From: a virus
Strand: one strand, 5' to 3'
Length of the DNA: 61,440 nt
IMG/VR virus record: IMGVR_UViG_3300050821_001277
Location: 1 to 61,440 of that record
Part shown: positions 55,059 through 61,440 of the stretch, piece by piece
Layout of the letters: each line of letters starts with the position of its first letter
Position numbering within the stretch: the first letter of the stretch is position 1
Program-made: the position numbers and the translations under genes
Notes under the pieces: generated by a model
Told to the model about the DNA's origin: nothing
The model's database searches: none
Seen by the model: the letters and a program-made list of their open reading frames with translations, nothing else

Positions 55059-55525
55059 TTCTTCCTCCGAAACCGCTCCAGCTCTTCTTGCGTATAAAGT
55101 CTGGGCCTACCTGCCAGCATCTTCTTGTCGAGTTCTGCAACCATAGCCCGGAACGGAGCAGCTTCGGGGTCACGATACCAGGCCTGAAACTCATCTCGCC
55201 GTCTAGCGATTTCCTCACGGCTTGGCACCGCTGGACCTGCACTCTGTTCGCATTGCCCCATCCAGGCGTTTACGGCCTCAAAGAACTCGCTCAACTTGGG
55301 CCAGCGCTTCAGGTTCCGTCCGCACCAGTCTGCCGCATACTCAATCCCCGCTATGGGAACTCGGGAGAGATCGCTGTGCCACTGGTTGATGATTGGCTCG
55401 GTTAAAACTCGGTCTAATCGTATCGCCATTTGCCGGAGCGCCGCATCGATTCTGTCTTGCTCTGGCAAAGGCCGCATCGGTTGCACTGTCGTTAAGCTCT
55501 GCGAAGGTTTTGGGCTTGTCATCAT
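55055..55525 (-). CDS. Replication-loader-like protein
   Basis: 156 residues. MAIRLDRVLTEPIINQWHSD, LSRVPIAGIEYAADWCGRNL, KRWPKLSEFFEAVNAW resembles P/DnaT-type helicase-loader fragments that end in helical, basic tails. The start at ATG 55525 has GGGAGA nine bases upstream. Its first 185 bp overlap the end of the next upstream gene in another frame. An internal start at residue 33 would remove the overlap but has a poor ribosome site. Confidence 0.6.
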   Translation of the reverse strand: MMTSPKPSQSLTTVQPMRPLPEQDRIDAALRQMAIRLDRVLTEPIINQWHSDLSRVPIAGIEYAADWCGRNLKRWPKLSEFFEAVNAWMGQCEQSAGPAVPSREEIARRRDEFQAWYRDPEAAPFRAMVAELDKKMLAGRPRLYTQEELERFRRKK

Positions 55526-55799
55526 GGAACCATTCTCCCGGCGAATCGAGGTAGCGGCTTTGGTGATACCAAGAGGTAGGATGAGGAGTGAAGTGCTTTC
55601 TCTGTCCTGCAGGACTTCTAGCGAATAACGCTGTGGCCTGCAACAATCCGGTCACGGCTTCATTATGCGTCATTCGAGGGCCTGTCTCGCCCGCCACTAA
55701 ACGTCTGAGGGCGCGTTCTATTTCAAGGAGTGCTGCACGACGGGCGACCTTTCGGGGGTAGGCATCGTAAATCGTGATTAAGTCGGATTCGAGGCTCAT
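55341..55799 (-). CDS. Replication-initiator-like protein, 152 aa
   Basis: ATG 55799 fixed by ATGA. LITIYDAYPRKVARRAALLE then ALFARSPAGQRKHFTPHPTS, WYHQSRYLDSPGEW matches the Y-P-R-K...PHPxxW module at the C-terminus of phage replication (O-like) proteins. The usual N-terminal winged-helix DNA-binding part is missing, so it may need a partner. Its end overlaps the loader-like gene. Confidence 0.65.
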   Translation of the reverse strand: MSLESDLITIYDAYPRKVARRAALLEIERALRRLVAGETGPRMTHNEAVTGLLQATALFARSPAGQRKHFTPHPTSWYHQSRYLDSPGEWFHDDKPKTFAELNDSATDAAFARARQNRCGAPANGDTIRPSFNRANHQPVAQRSLPSSHSGD

Positions 55800-56056
55800 A
55801 GTTTCCTCATGGCGCGGCGACAAATTTCCATCGGCGATAGACCTTTATTGTCATCGAACGCCAATCTCTCAAAATTCTTCTGCTGTAACTTGTGGGCGCT
55901 TTTGTGTGAGTGCGCTTGTTTTCTCAGCGAGTGCGCCTTTTCCGTCGCCGCCTTGTATTCCTGCTGGTGGAAACACTCCGCTGTTCCGTCGTCCCATTCT
56001 TTGCCAGTGAACCATTTCGGGGGAAGATTTAATTCAACTTCGCTGTAAATTCTCAT
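55796..56056 (-). CDS. Hypothetical protein, 86 aa
   Basis: LNLPPKWFTGKEWDDGTAEC, HQQEYKAATEKAHSLRKQAH, SHKSAHKLQQKNFERLA: helical and basic, one possible metal site (C-H). Precedes the replication genes. Unknown. Confidence 0.6.
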   Translation of the reverse strand: MRIYSEVELNLPPKWFTGKEWDDGTAECFHQQEYKAATEKAHSLRKQAHSHKSAHKLQQKNFERLAFDDNKGLSPMEICRRAMRKL

Positions 56057-56084
56057 TTTAGAGACACCGCTTCTAGTATTGGCT

Positions 56085-56498
56085 TTAGGAGTCCAGCCCC
56101 ATTACACAGTCATGTCTGTCAGTTCGTCTTGAGAAGGCAGGTACCGGGTAAGCTGCCAAATAGCGTGGGAGGTAAAAGCGGAATCGCTGGAGTTTATCCT
56201 TTCGGCACCAGCCCATTGCTCCCTCACCGAGCCTTACCTTCTCTTCTCCGACCTTGGCGGAGTTTACGTATAGCAGCGGCCCGTTTTTTCCCGGTAGCAA
56301 GCTGTGCCGCGAAGCAACCGCCCTCAAACGAGGGAGACAGACGTAGGTATCCCAGCGCATGAGGTCAAACTCGAATTGTTTTGAGAATGGTCTTGCATTC
56401 GCCGGGTCGTTCACGAGAAGGATTGGGTGGTGTTGGTGACCCGGCGAAGGATTAAACCAACGGGCCACCCGCTCCAAATTGTCTCGCGCCATAAGCAT
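56085..56498 (-). CDS. Hypothetical protein, 137 aa, start uncertain
   Basis: The first half reads as a real protein (RDNLERVARWFNPSPGHQHH, PILLVNDPANARPFSKQFEF, DLMRWDTYVCLPRLRA); the second half is less typical. No ribosome site precedes ATG 56498 or 56492. TTGACT-N18-TATGCT overlaps the start region, so a promoter may lie here instead. No gene is seen between 56057 and 56084. Confidence 0.5.
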   Translation of the reverse strand: MLMARDNLERVARWFNPSPGHQHHPILLVNDPANARPFSKQFEFDLMRWDTYVCLPRLRAVASRHSLLPGKNGPLLYVNSAKVGEEKVRLGEGAMGWCRKDKLQRFRFYLPRYLAAYPVPAFSRRTDRHDCVMGLDS

Positions 56499-56562
56499 AA
56501 CCAAAACCGCAGTCCAAAGTCAAACTATTTTTACAAGGCAGGTTCCGTATTCACTCGGAACC

Positions 56563-56778
56563 CTAGCGTTCACGTTCCATGATGTCGGCAGCGGCCAGAG
56601 CCTCTTGAATCTGTTTGTCCTCCAACTTGTTATTGCCGCGAAGAATGCGTTTCCAACACCATTCCCGAATCGTTTCAGGGGCACAACAGTCATGGCCCCG
56701 AAGGACAAATAACATTTCGTTGTTCTGGGCCCGGTTGAGGCAACTGCTCTGATCCGCGAGTTCAAATTGTTTTCTCAT
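56563..56778 (-). CDS. Small early protein, 71 aa
   Basis: ATG 56778 just after the preceding stop. QNNEMLFVLRGHDCCAPETI, REWCWKRILRGNNKLEDKQI, QEALAAADIMERE: a helical protein with GHDCCAPxxI, a phrase I associate with small phage proteins of unknown role. Gap 56499-56562 shows no gene. Confidence 0.65.
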   Translation of the reverse strand: MRKQFELADQSSCLNRAQNNEMLFVLRGHDCCAPETIREWCWKRILRGNNKLEDKQIQEALAAADIMERER

Positions 56779-56782
56779 GGTT

Positions 56783-57013
56783 TCACTCTGCCAACTCCAG
56801 CGCGAACAGCCGCTCTCCCGGCAGCAACTGAAGGTTTGCCGTGGCCAGAGCACGGGACCAGGATGCGGCCTTGAAACGCAGCGTGCGGGTCTCGAATTCA
56901 ATCTTCACACCTGCCGTTGGTCTGCGGAACGTTGCGCTGTAGACCTCCGCCACAGCCTTGGTTTTCTTCGTTTGCTCGACTTCTAGCGATACTCCGTGCG
57001 TCTTTTCTGCCAT
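56783..57013 (-). CDS. Small beta-rich protein, 76 aa
   Basis: GVSLEVEQTKKTKAVAEVYS, ATFRRPTAGVKIEFETRTLR, FKAASWSRALATANLQLL. ATG 57013 follows AAAAGGGAGGGCAGC. Between the HerA gene and the previous small gene. Unknown. Confidence 0.65.
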   Translation of the reverse strand: MAEKTHGVSLEVEQTKKTKAVAEVYSATFRRPTAGVKIEFETRTLRFKAASWSRALATANLQLLPGERLFALELAE

Positions 57014-57025
57014 GCTGCCCCTCCC

Positions 57026-58678
57026 TTAAAAGAATATCCAATCTGCTGCTTTTACAAATCCGGTGCGCGGATAATCCAACAGTCCCTTGGTGCGGAGCGC
57101 GCCTACGGGATTACCAAACGCCCCACCGATAGGCGAGTAGCCAGCTTTCTCCGCAAGGTCCGCTTTGGCGATCTCCTCTTGCCCTGCGTTGTCGATTAGC
57201 GCCCGCAGAATCTTCTGTTCTGGGCCTGTGCAACTGCTTTCGATCCGCCGCCAAATTTCGTCCTGATCTGGCGGGTCTAATGTGCCGATTGCCTCTTGAC
57301 CTGCGTCCGTTAACACAACAGTTCCCGGTTGTGGATAGTCGATGTAGCCCTTGGTTCGCAATGCTCCCATTGGATTACCGAAGGCCCCGCCCACGGGGGA
57401 GTACCCAGCCCACGCAGCCACCATGTTCTTTGGCGGAGTTTCCTTCCCGATAGAAAGAAGCTCGGCTAATGCCTTGAGAATTTTGGTTTCTGGGCCAGTC
57501 AAATCACCGTTTGATGAAGCGACAACCGCGCGGGTTCGCGGAGCCGGAGTCGGAACCACGCGTGGCGGGAGTGCGGCGACGGGCATTCGGCGCACGCTTG
57601 CCAATGCTGCTTCAATTACTCCCGCAGCCTGCTTAAGCTCTTTTACCGACTCACCCAGCGCGGCAATCTGCTCAGGCTGTAACATTGGAACCTCTACGCG
57701 CCTTTCCTCAACAACCTGCTTCACTTCGGTGGGGCGTTTGGACAATTCCCCCTTAAGTTCGCGCACTTGTCTTTGCAGATCAGCGATGCTCTTGGCTTTT
57801 TCCTCCGCTTCTTTCGGTAGATCAGCCAGACTGGGCAGCAGAGCCTTAATCTTCTCCGGGGTAGGAGGCGGTTCGCCAGCGTGCTTGGAACTCCCAGCCT
57901 CGGGATGCGTAGTCTGGATCGGCCCTACGGTAACTAGCACTCGTTCTGTAGAAATCGCAGGGCCTAGAAAGTAAAACTTGCCTTTCTCCAACATCCTGAT
58001 TTCATCGAAGAAGGGGTGCACTTCGTTGCCGTAAACTCCCAGCGCGTCAGCGGCGCGCTTTCGGTCGATATCAATGAACGTGCCGCCGATGCCAACGTTC
58101 AAGAGTTCAGACGCGGCATCCTTGCGGAATTTACCCAATCGCTGCGTAGCTGCCACGAGACAGTAGCCACGCTTTCTTCCTCGCGTTGCCATCCCGATCA
58201 TCGCATCCGACGCCTCAGATTCTCCCGCCCCCTTCTCAGGGCAGTAAACGTGCGCCTCATCCACAATCACCACCAGCGGGTGCCACAGCGTCTTGGGGGC
58301 ATCAATCAACGCCTCTAAGAAGTTCTTCACGTAGGAATGTCGTTCGCTCGGCTTCATCTCGTACAAGTCACAAACCGCACAAGCTCTAAGTTCCAACAAG
58401 CGTTGCGCCGTCAACGCCGCGATACGAGGATGCGCGGCAGTCTCGCCGCCCTTGCCGACCAGAACATAGTCGAACTTTTCCCGCAGTGTGGCGAACTCAC
58501 CTTCTGGATCAATGATGATGACTTGCACCTTCCCAAACATCTGCTCCGCCAACCGACGAAGGAGCCAAGACTTTCCCTTGCCCGAATTGGCCTGCAAGAG
58601 CATACGAGTCCGCAGCAACGTATCCAGATCAATGCTGACGTGCTTGCTTCCCGCATCGCCAATTACAATATGAGCCAT
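57026..58678 (-). CDS. HerA/FtsK-superfamily ATPase with two winged-helix-like C-terminal repeats
   Basis: 550 residues. Walker A ANSGKGKSWLL (30-40), segment IIIDPEGEF, Walker B LVVIVDEAHVYCPEKG (D140-E141), sensor/arginine region MATRGRKRGYCLVAATQR. This is the DUF87/HerA pattern, hexameric DNA translocases that in archaea work with the NurA nuclease at DNA ends. A coiled coil (280-330) leads to two copies of a GYSPVGGAFGNPMGALRTKG module (about 420-440 and 510-530), each in a winged-helix-like context. No NurA is seen; the next gene is a YqaJ nuclease, which might be the functional partner. Confidence 0.88.
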   Translation of the reverse strand: MAHIVIGDAGSKHVSIDLDTLLRTRMLLQANSGKGKSWLLRRLAEQMFGKVQVIIIDPEGEFATLREKFDYVLVGKGGETAAHPRIAALTAQRLLELRACAVCDLYEMKPSERHSYVKNFLEALIDAPKTLWHPLVVIVDEAHVYCPEKGAGESEASDAMIGMATRGRKRGYCLVAATQRLGKFRKDAASELLNVGIGGTFIDIDRKRAADALGVYGNEVHPFFDEIRMLEKGKFYFLGPAISTERVLVTVGPIQTTHPEAGSSKHAGEPPPTPEKIKALLPSLADLPKEAEEKAKSIADLQRQVRELKGELSKRPTEVKQVVEERRVEVPMLQPEQIAALGESVKELKQAAGVIEAALASVRRMPVAALPPRVVPTPAPRTRAVVASSNGDLTGPETKILKALAELLSIGKETPPKNMVAAWAGYSPVGGAFGNPMGALRTKGYIDYPQPGTVVLTDAGQEAIGTLDPPDQDEIWRRIESSCTGPEQKILRALIDNAGQEEIAKADLAEKAGYSPIGGAFGNPVGALRTKGLLDYPRTGFVKAADWIFF

Positions 58679-58688
58679 GCTGCCCTCC

Positions 58689-59393
58689 TTACGGGACTAT
58701 CGAACTGTAGCTTGCGGCCTCGTTCTGTATCGGCACGCTCTTGGTCAACGCCTTGAGTTTCGCATCCACTTCGGCAAGGAACGAGCGCACCTCGTCTTCC
58801 ATCATGCCGATAGTATGGTCGAGTTCTTCGTTCCGATGAAGGCGCTTAATGAATAGGCGGTGCTCGGGCGGGAAGCGGGGATCGAAGGCGATGAAGTCTG
58901 CCCACTGCCGTTCCGCGCAAGCCATCTCAGCCAACAATTGAGGCACGTGCTCTTCGGGTATCTCGCCCGATTCCAAAATGTCGAGGTGGTTGTCAGAGGC
59001 CAGACACTTAATCTCGATGAGCCCGTCTTCGCCTACAAGTGAATCGGGAGATGCACCGAACCACTCAATGCTGGGGTGCATGGCGAAGCCGATGGGGGTA
59101 CACTTCTGGTCGGTAGCGATCTCATAATATCCCCGCGCCACAGGCTCGTTTTCGATTCCCCACTCTACCGCTTGCAGGTTGCCAATGTTGTGGTCTTGCG
59201 CCCGCCCAGTAAGCCGCTCTATCACCAACTCTTTCAGATAGTTGTAGTGCGGCTGGGCGTAGTCCCCCTTTTTTCGGCCACCGCTGGCACGTTGCAGGCG
59301 CTTCATAACGTCCTTCACTCGGGATGCCGTACACATCCCGATTCGCTGCATTAACCACTCTGGCGTTTGCTGGACAAGCCCCTCAATAATCAA
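58689..59393 (-). CDS. YqaJ-type viral recombinase exonuclease
   Basis: 234 residues. QTPEWLMQRIGMCTASRVKD, WGIENEPVARGYYE, FGASPDSLVGEDGLIEIKCL (Asp 117, Glu 127, Lys 129) form the PD-(D/E)xK lambda-exonuclease-like active site. It resects dsDNA ends to give ssDNA for the annealing protein encoded just before. ATGA overlap with ERF. Confidence 0.92.
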   Translation of the reverse strand: MIIEGLVQQTPEWLMQRIGMCTASRVKDVMKRLQRASGGRKKGDYAQPHYNYLKELVIERLTGRAQDHNIGNLQAVEWGIENEPVARGYYEIATDQKCTPIGFAMHPSIEWFGASPDSLVGEDGLIEIKCLASDNHLDILESGEIPEEHVPQLLAEMACAERQWADFIAFDPRFPPEHRLFIKRLHRNEELDHTIGMMEDEVRSFLAEVDAKLKALTKSVPIQNEAASYSSIVP

Positions 59394-60157
59394 GCGATTG
59401 CCTGCTTTCTGGCACCGTAAGCCGATTGCAACTTGTGGTAGGCATTCATGTCCCGCGCATTCAGAGCTTCCGCAGCGGCCTTTTTGTAGGCATTCGTCAG
59501 CCCTGAGGACGTTTCGCAGCGCCCAATTTCGTCAATCTGATCTTTCAACCATTGTTCCCCCACCGAACCAACCGCCCCGTCCGTGTCGAGCCCCTTGATG
59601 GCGATTCCGCAGATTGAGCAGAGGGTATACCGTTCCAAATAGGAAAGCGTGCTCCCCTCAGCCTGAATCGCATTCTTGGAGCCTGTCTTATCGGCACACC
59701 CCCGCATGGACGTGCTTTCCTTGTGCCCAAGTTCATGGGTCAAGGTGCAGGTCACCACCATCCACTCTCCTTCATAAGTGGTTGACCAGCAATGCTCAAT
59801 CCCAACAGCGTTCAGGGCTGGGATGATCTTTTCGCAGACCTCATCCAGGGGCGCGTAATAGTAAGCGGGTTTCGCGTTCGCCTCTCGGGAAATAACGATT
59901 GGCTTCGTCTTTTCGATGGTCGGAAGATTCCTCTTGAAGTGGTTCTTGGCGACGGCAAAAGCCAACCTTGCCTGCTCTGCCTGCCACTCCTTCGCCATGT
60001 CCATCATGGCCCGCATCTTCGCCACGTCGAAGTTAGGGTCTTGCCCCCAACGCTCTACCATGCCCAAATATGGGTTGTTAGCAACCAAGGCCCGCGATTC
60101 CTGCTTGCCCTCCGTTGGCACCACTTCGCCCTCAAACAGCGTCTCTTTTGTGGCCAT
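59390..60157 (-). CDS. ERF-family single-strand annealing protein
   Basis: 255 residues from ATG 60157. LAFAVAKNHFKRNLPTIEKT, YYYAPLDEVCEKIIPALNAV, GIEHCWSTTYEGEWMVVTCT and GSTLSYLERYTLCSICGIAI are the ERF pattern. It promotes annealing of resected strands with the YqaJ exonuclease, used in P22-type genome circularisation. The start overlaps the RHH stop as TGATG. Confidence 0.92.
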   Translation of the reverse strand: MATKETLFEGEVVPTEGKQESRALVANNPYLGMVERWGQDPNFDVAKMRAMMDMAKEWQAEQARLAFAVAKNHFKRNLPTIEKTKPIVISREANAKPAYYYAPLDEVCEKIIPALNAVGIEHCWSTTYEGEWMVVTCTLTHELGHKESTSMRGCADKTGSKNAIQAEGSTLSYLERYTLCSICGIAIKGLDTDGAVGSVGEQWLKDQIDEIGRCETSSGLTNAYKKAAAEALNARDMNAYHKLQSAYGARKQAIA

Positions 60158-60306
60158 CACGCCCTCCCGTTTCGTTTCACCGCTTCCGCAAGAGCCTTGG
60201 TGACAAATTCGCTAACCTTTTCGCCCTTCACGGCAGCGGCCCCGCGCACTTTCCGCCATAGTTCGGACGGTATATCTCGCACGTTGATTGTCTGTGTATT
60301 TGCCAT
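60157..60306 (-). CDS. Ribbon-helix-helix DNA-binding protein, 49 aa
   Basis: MANTQTINVRDIPSELWRKV, RGAAAVKGEKVSEFVTKALA is the beta-helix-helix pattern of Arc/MetJ repressors. First gene of the early leftward operon, transcribed from a consensus-like promoter whose start lies about 2 bp before the ATG, so no ribosome site is present. As the first product, it probably regulates this promoter pair. Confidence 0.82.
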   Translation of the reverse strand: MANTQTINVRDIPSELWRKVRGAAAVKGEKVSEFVTKALAEAVKRNGRA

Positions 60307-60314
60307 GCTTGAGA

Positions 60315-60343
60315 TTTGTACGCCACCTTTGTTAACTTGTCAA
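60315..60343 (-). promoter_or_regulatory. Early leftward promoter (TTGACA-N17-TACAAA)
   Basis: Minus-strand -35 TTGACA at 60343-60338 and -10 TACAAA at 60320-60315 with 17-bp spacing. Expected start 1-3 bp before the RHH ATG (60306). Confidence 0.75.
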
Positions 60344-60367
60344 GAGTGCGAAGAAAAAAAAGAATGC

Positions 60368-60396
60368 TTGACAGCATGACCAGAGTTTGCTACGGT
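60368..60396 (+). promoter_or_regulatory. Early rightward promoter (TTGACA-N17-TACGGT)
   Basis: Plus-strand -35 TTGACA at 60368-60373 and -10 TACGGT at 60391-60396, 17-bp spacing, 31 bp before the lipoprotein ATG with an AAGGAG site. Its -35 lies 24 bp from the opposite promoter's -35; CTTGTCAAG between them is a palindrome that a dimeric repressor could use. Confidence 0.7.
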
Positions 60397-60426
60397 TGCT
60401 GCGTCCGATACCAATAAGGAGAACAC

Positions 60427-61062
60427 ATGAAATTCAATCGCACAATCTTCTGGCGCGTCTTCACCCTTTTGACCATTCTGGAAACCTGCTTCATGCTCAC
60501 CGGCTGCACGGCGGCTTGGCTTGGAGCTATAAGCGCTCTATTGCCCACCATTGGGGCGGTCGTGAATGCCATCGTGGCCTTCGTGGCGGCTTTGTCGGGC
60601 AAGACGGTATCGGCTTCGACCACGGCGGCAATTCAGAAGTGGGCGGCGAACGTATCGACCGAGATCAGCAACGCCGAAACCCTCATTGCTGCAGCCAAAC
60701 AAAGTGCAGGGACAAGCATCCTCGGCGAGATTCAGGCCGTCATGGAGTCGATCCTGTCGCAGTTTAACTCTATTCTTTCGGGCGTCGATGTTACCGACAG
60801 TTCCACGATTGCCAAATTGACTCAGTTCGTGGCCCTGGGGGTGGCGGCAATCAACGCTGTGCTGTCCCTGATCCCAATGGCAATGGCAAAGATTGATGCA
60901 GGCGCATCCGAGGACGAGTTAAGGCAGTATGACAAACTCGGGGCGAATGCCGTTAAGAATGCGACCAAAACCATGCGGGAGACTTACGCGGCCATTCTCT
61001 CAGAGCATACCCCGAGCGCCGACGTGAACGCGGCCTTGGATAGTTTGCCGAAGTCGATCTAG
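60427..61062 (+). CDS. Lipoprotein from a dedicated promoter
   Basis: 211 residues. Signal and lipobox LTGC (Cys 27), then a long Ala/Val/Ile helix region (ISALLPTIGAVVNAIVAFVA) and helical body with few aromatics. Standing alone behind a strong-looking promoter and far from fibers, it is a candidate superinfection-exclusion or host-envelope-modifying lipoprotein. Identity is not established. Confidence 0.7.
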   Translation: MKFNRTIFWRVFTLLTILETCFMLTGCTAAWLGAISALLPTIGAVVNAIVAFVAALSGKTVSASTTAAIQKWAANVSTEISNAETLIAAAKQSAGTSILGEIQAVMESILSQFNSILSGVDVTDSSTIAKLTQFVALGVAAINAVLSLIPMAMAKIDAGASEDELRQYDKLGANAVKNATKTMRETYAAILSEHTPSADVNAALDSLPKSI

Positions 61063-61124
61063 CTCTGTGCGGGGCTGGCAGAGCATCGCCAGTCCGCCAG
61101 CAAACAAGTTAGAGAGAGGCAATT

Positions 61125-61440
61125 ATGCAGAAAATTATCGTCACGACTCAGGCGGAGCTTGATGCGCTCCCCTTACGGTTCGATGAATATACGCAGATCG
61201 TAATCCAGAATACAAAAGGCATGCGCCTCAGAGTCGTGGCATGGGAGAACTCCAGCGTCGTGGCATGGGATAACTCCAGAGTCGTGGCACTGGAGAACTC
61301 CAGCGTCGAGGCACGGGGGAACTCCAGAGTCGAGGCATGGGGGAACTCCAGCGTCGTGGCATGGGAGAACTCCAGAGTCGAGGCATGGGGGAACTCCAGA
61401 GTCGAGGCATGGGGGAACTCCAGAGTCGTGGCACGGGAGA
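61125..61440 (+). CDS. Octapeptide-repeat protein, N-terminal part (3' cut by window)
   Basis: ATG 61125 after AGAGAGAGGCAATT. A 34-residue start (MQKIIVTTQAELDALPLRFD, EYTQIVIQ) is followed by nine NSxVxAxx units up to the window end. This is the 5' part of the gene at 2-625. The phase needs 20+24n further bases before base 1. Confidence 0.88.
   Translation, partial: MQKIIVTTQAELDALPLRFDEYTQIVIQNTKGMRLRVVAWENSSVVAWDNSRVVALENSSVEARGNSRVEAWGNSSVVAWENSRVEAWGNSRVEAWGNSRVVARE
61230..61440 (+). repeat. 24-bp coding tandem repeat, right end
   Basis: About nine tandem units of the 24-bp repeat, with W/R/L and E/D/G variation, running to the last base. The left-end array is the same repeat; together they break the sequence. 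Confidence 0.95.

Noticed and set aside
56400-56500. tRNA-like stretch (GGTTTAATCC...CACCA) on the minus strand
   Set aside because: No D-arm, anticodon arm or paired acceptor stem can be drawn; it lies in a coding-looking frame.

Overview
The window reads as a nearly complete genome of a short-tailed, P22-like dsDNA phage. The structural order is that of P22: small terminase, large terminase, portal, scaffold, coat, gp4-like and gp10-like tail-machine proteins, three ejection-type proteins, then fibers. I see no integrase, CI-type repressor, DNA or RNA polymerase, tRNA, rRNA, insertion sequence or CRISPR array. The host is not stated by the sequence. Long fibers built from Ig-like, chitobiase-C-terminal-like and InlB-like repeats, and a BIG2-like domain in a head-region protein, resemble exported proteins common in Acidobacteriota, so a soil acidobacterial host is my inference.

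Both ends of the window lie inside one 24-bp tandem repeat (8 residues, NSxVxAxx) of the same gene. That gene starts at 61125 and ends at 625. The reading phase shows that 20+24n bases are missing between the ends. The molecule is therefore probably circular or circularly permuted and was broken in the repeat by assembly or cropping.

Layout. (1) 60.4 kb through the origin to 7.8 kb, rightward: a lipoprotein with its own promoter, the repeat protein, about 17 small genes, a radical SAM protein, DUF2829 and DUF4031 proteins, a 591-aa protein and a C5-type DNA methyltransferase. (2) 47.2 to 7.8 kb, leftward: the late region, with packaging, head, tail machine, ejection proteins, a phage acyl carrier protein next to a GNAT acyltransferase, a group of fibers with Sec signal peptides, a papain-like peptidase and a lysis module whose only recognisable cell-wall enzyme has the Tlde1/DUF2778-type L,D-transpeptidase motif. 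(3) 47.4 to 48.8 kb: mixed strands with regulatory gaps. (4) 48.8 to 52.7 kb, rightward: an HNH endonuclease and about 19 tiny, translationally coupled genes, several of them membrane microproteins. (5) 60.3 to 52.7 kb, leftward: an early region starting with a ribbon-helix-helix regulator, then an ERF annealing protein, YqaJ exonuclease, HerA-like ATPase, replication-type proteins, HNH and NinG-like nucleases and many small zinc-ribbon proteins.

Transcription diverges at about 60.34 kb, where two TTGACA boxes lie 24 bp apart on opposite strands, and near 47.3 and 48.6 kb. It converges at 7.8 and 52.7 kb, where in both cases the two stop codons share one CTAG. Most genes overlap by ATGA or TGATG, so translational coupling is the rule and fixes many starts. 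The points I consider most unusual are the Sec-exported, cysteine-bearing fibers, the ACP-GNAT pair, the Tlde1-like lysin, the duplicated fiber C-terminus, the non-AUG start of the gp10-like hub, and the HerA ATPase beside YqaJ and ERF.
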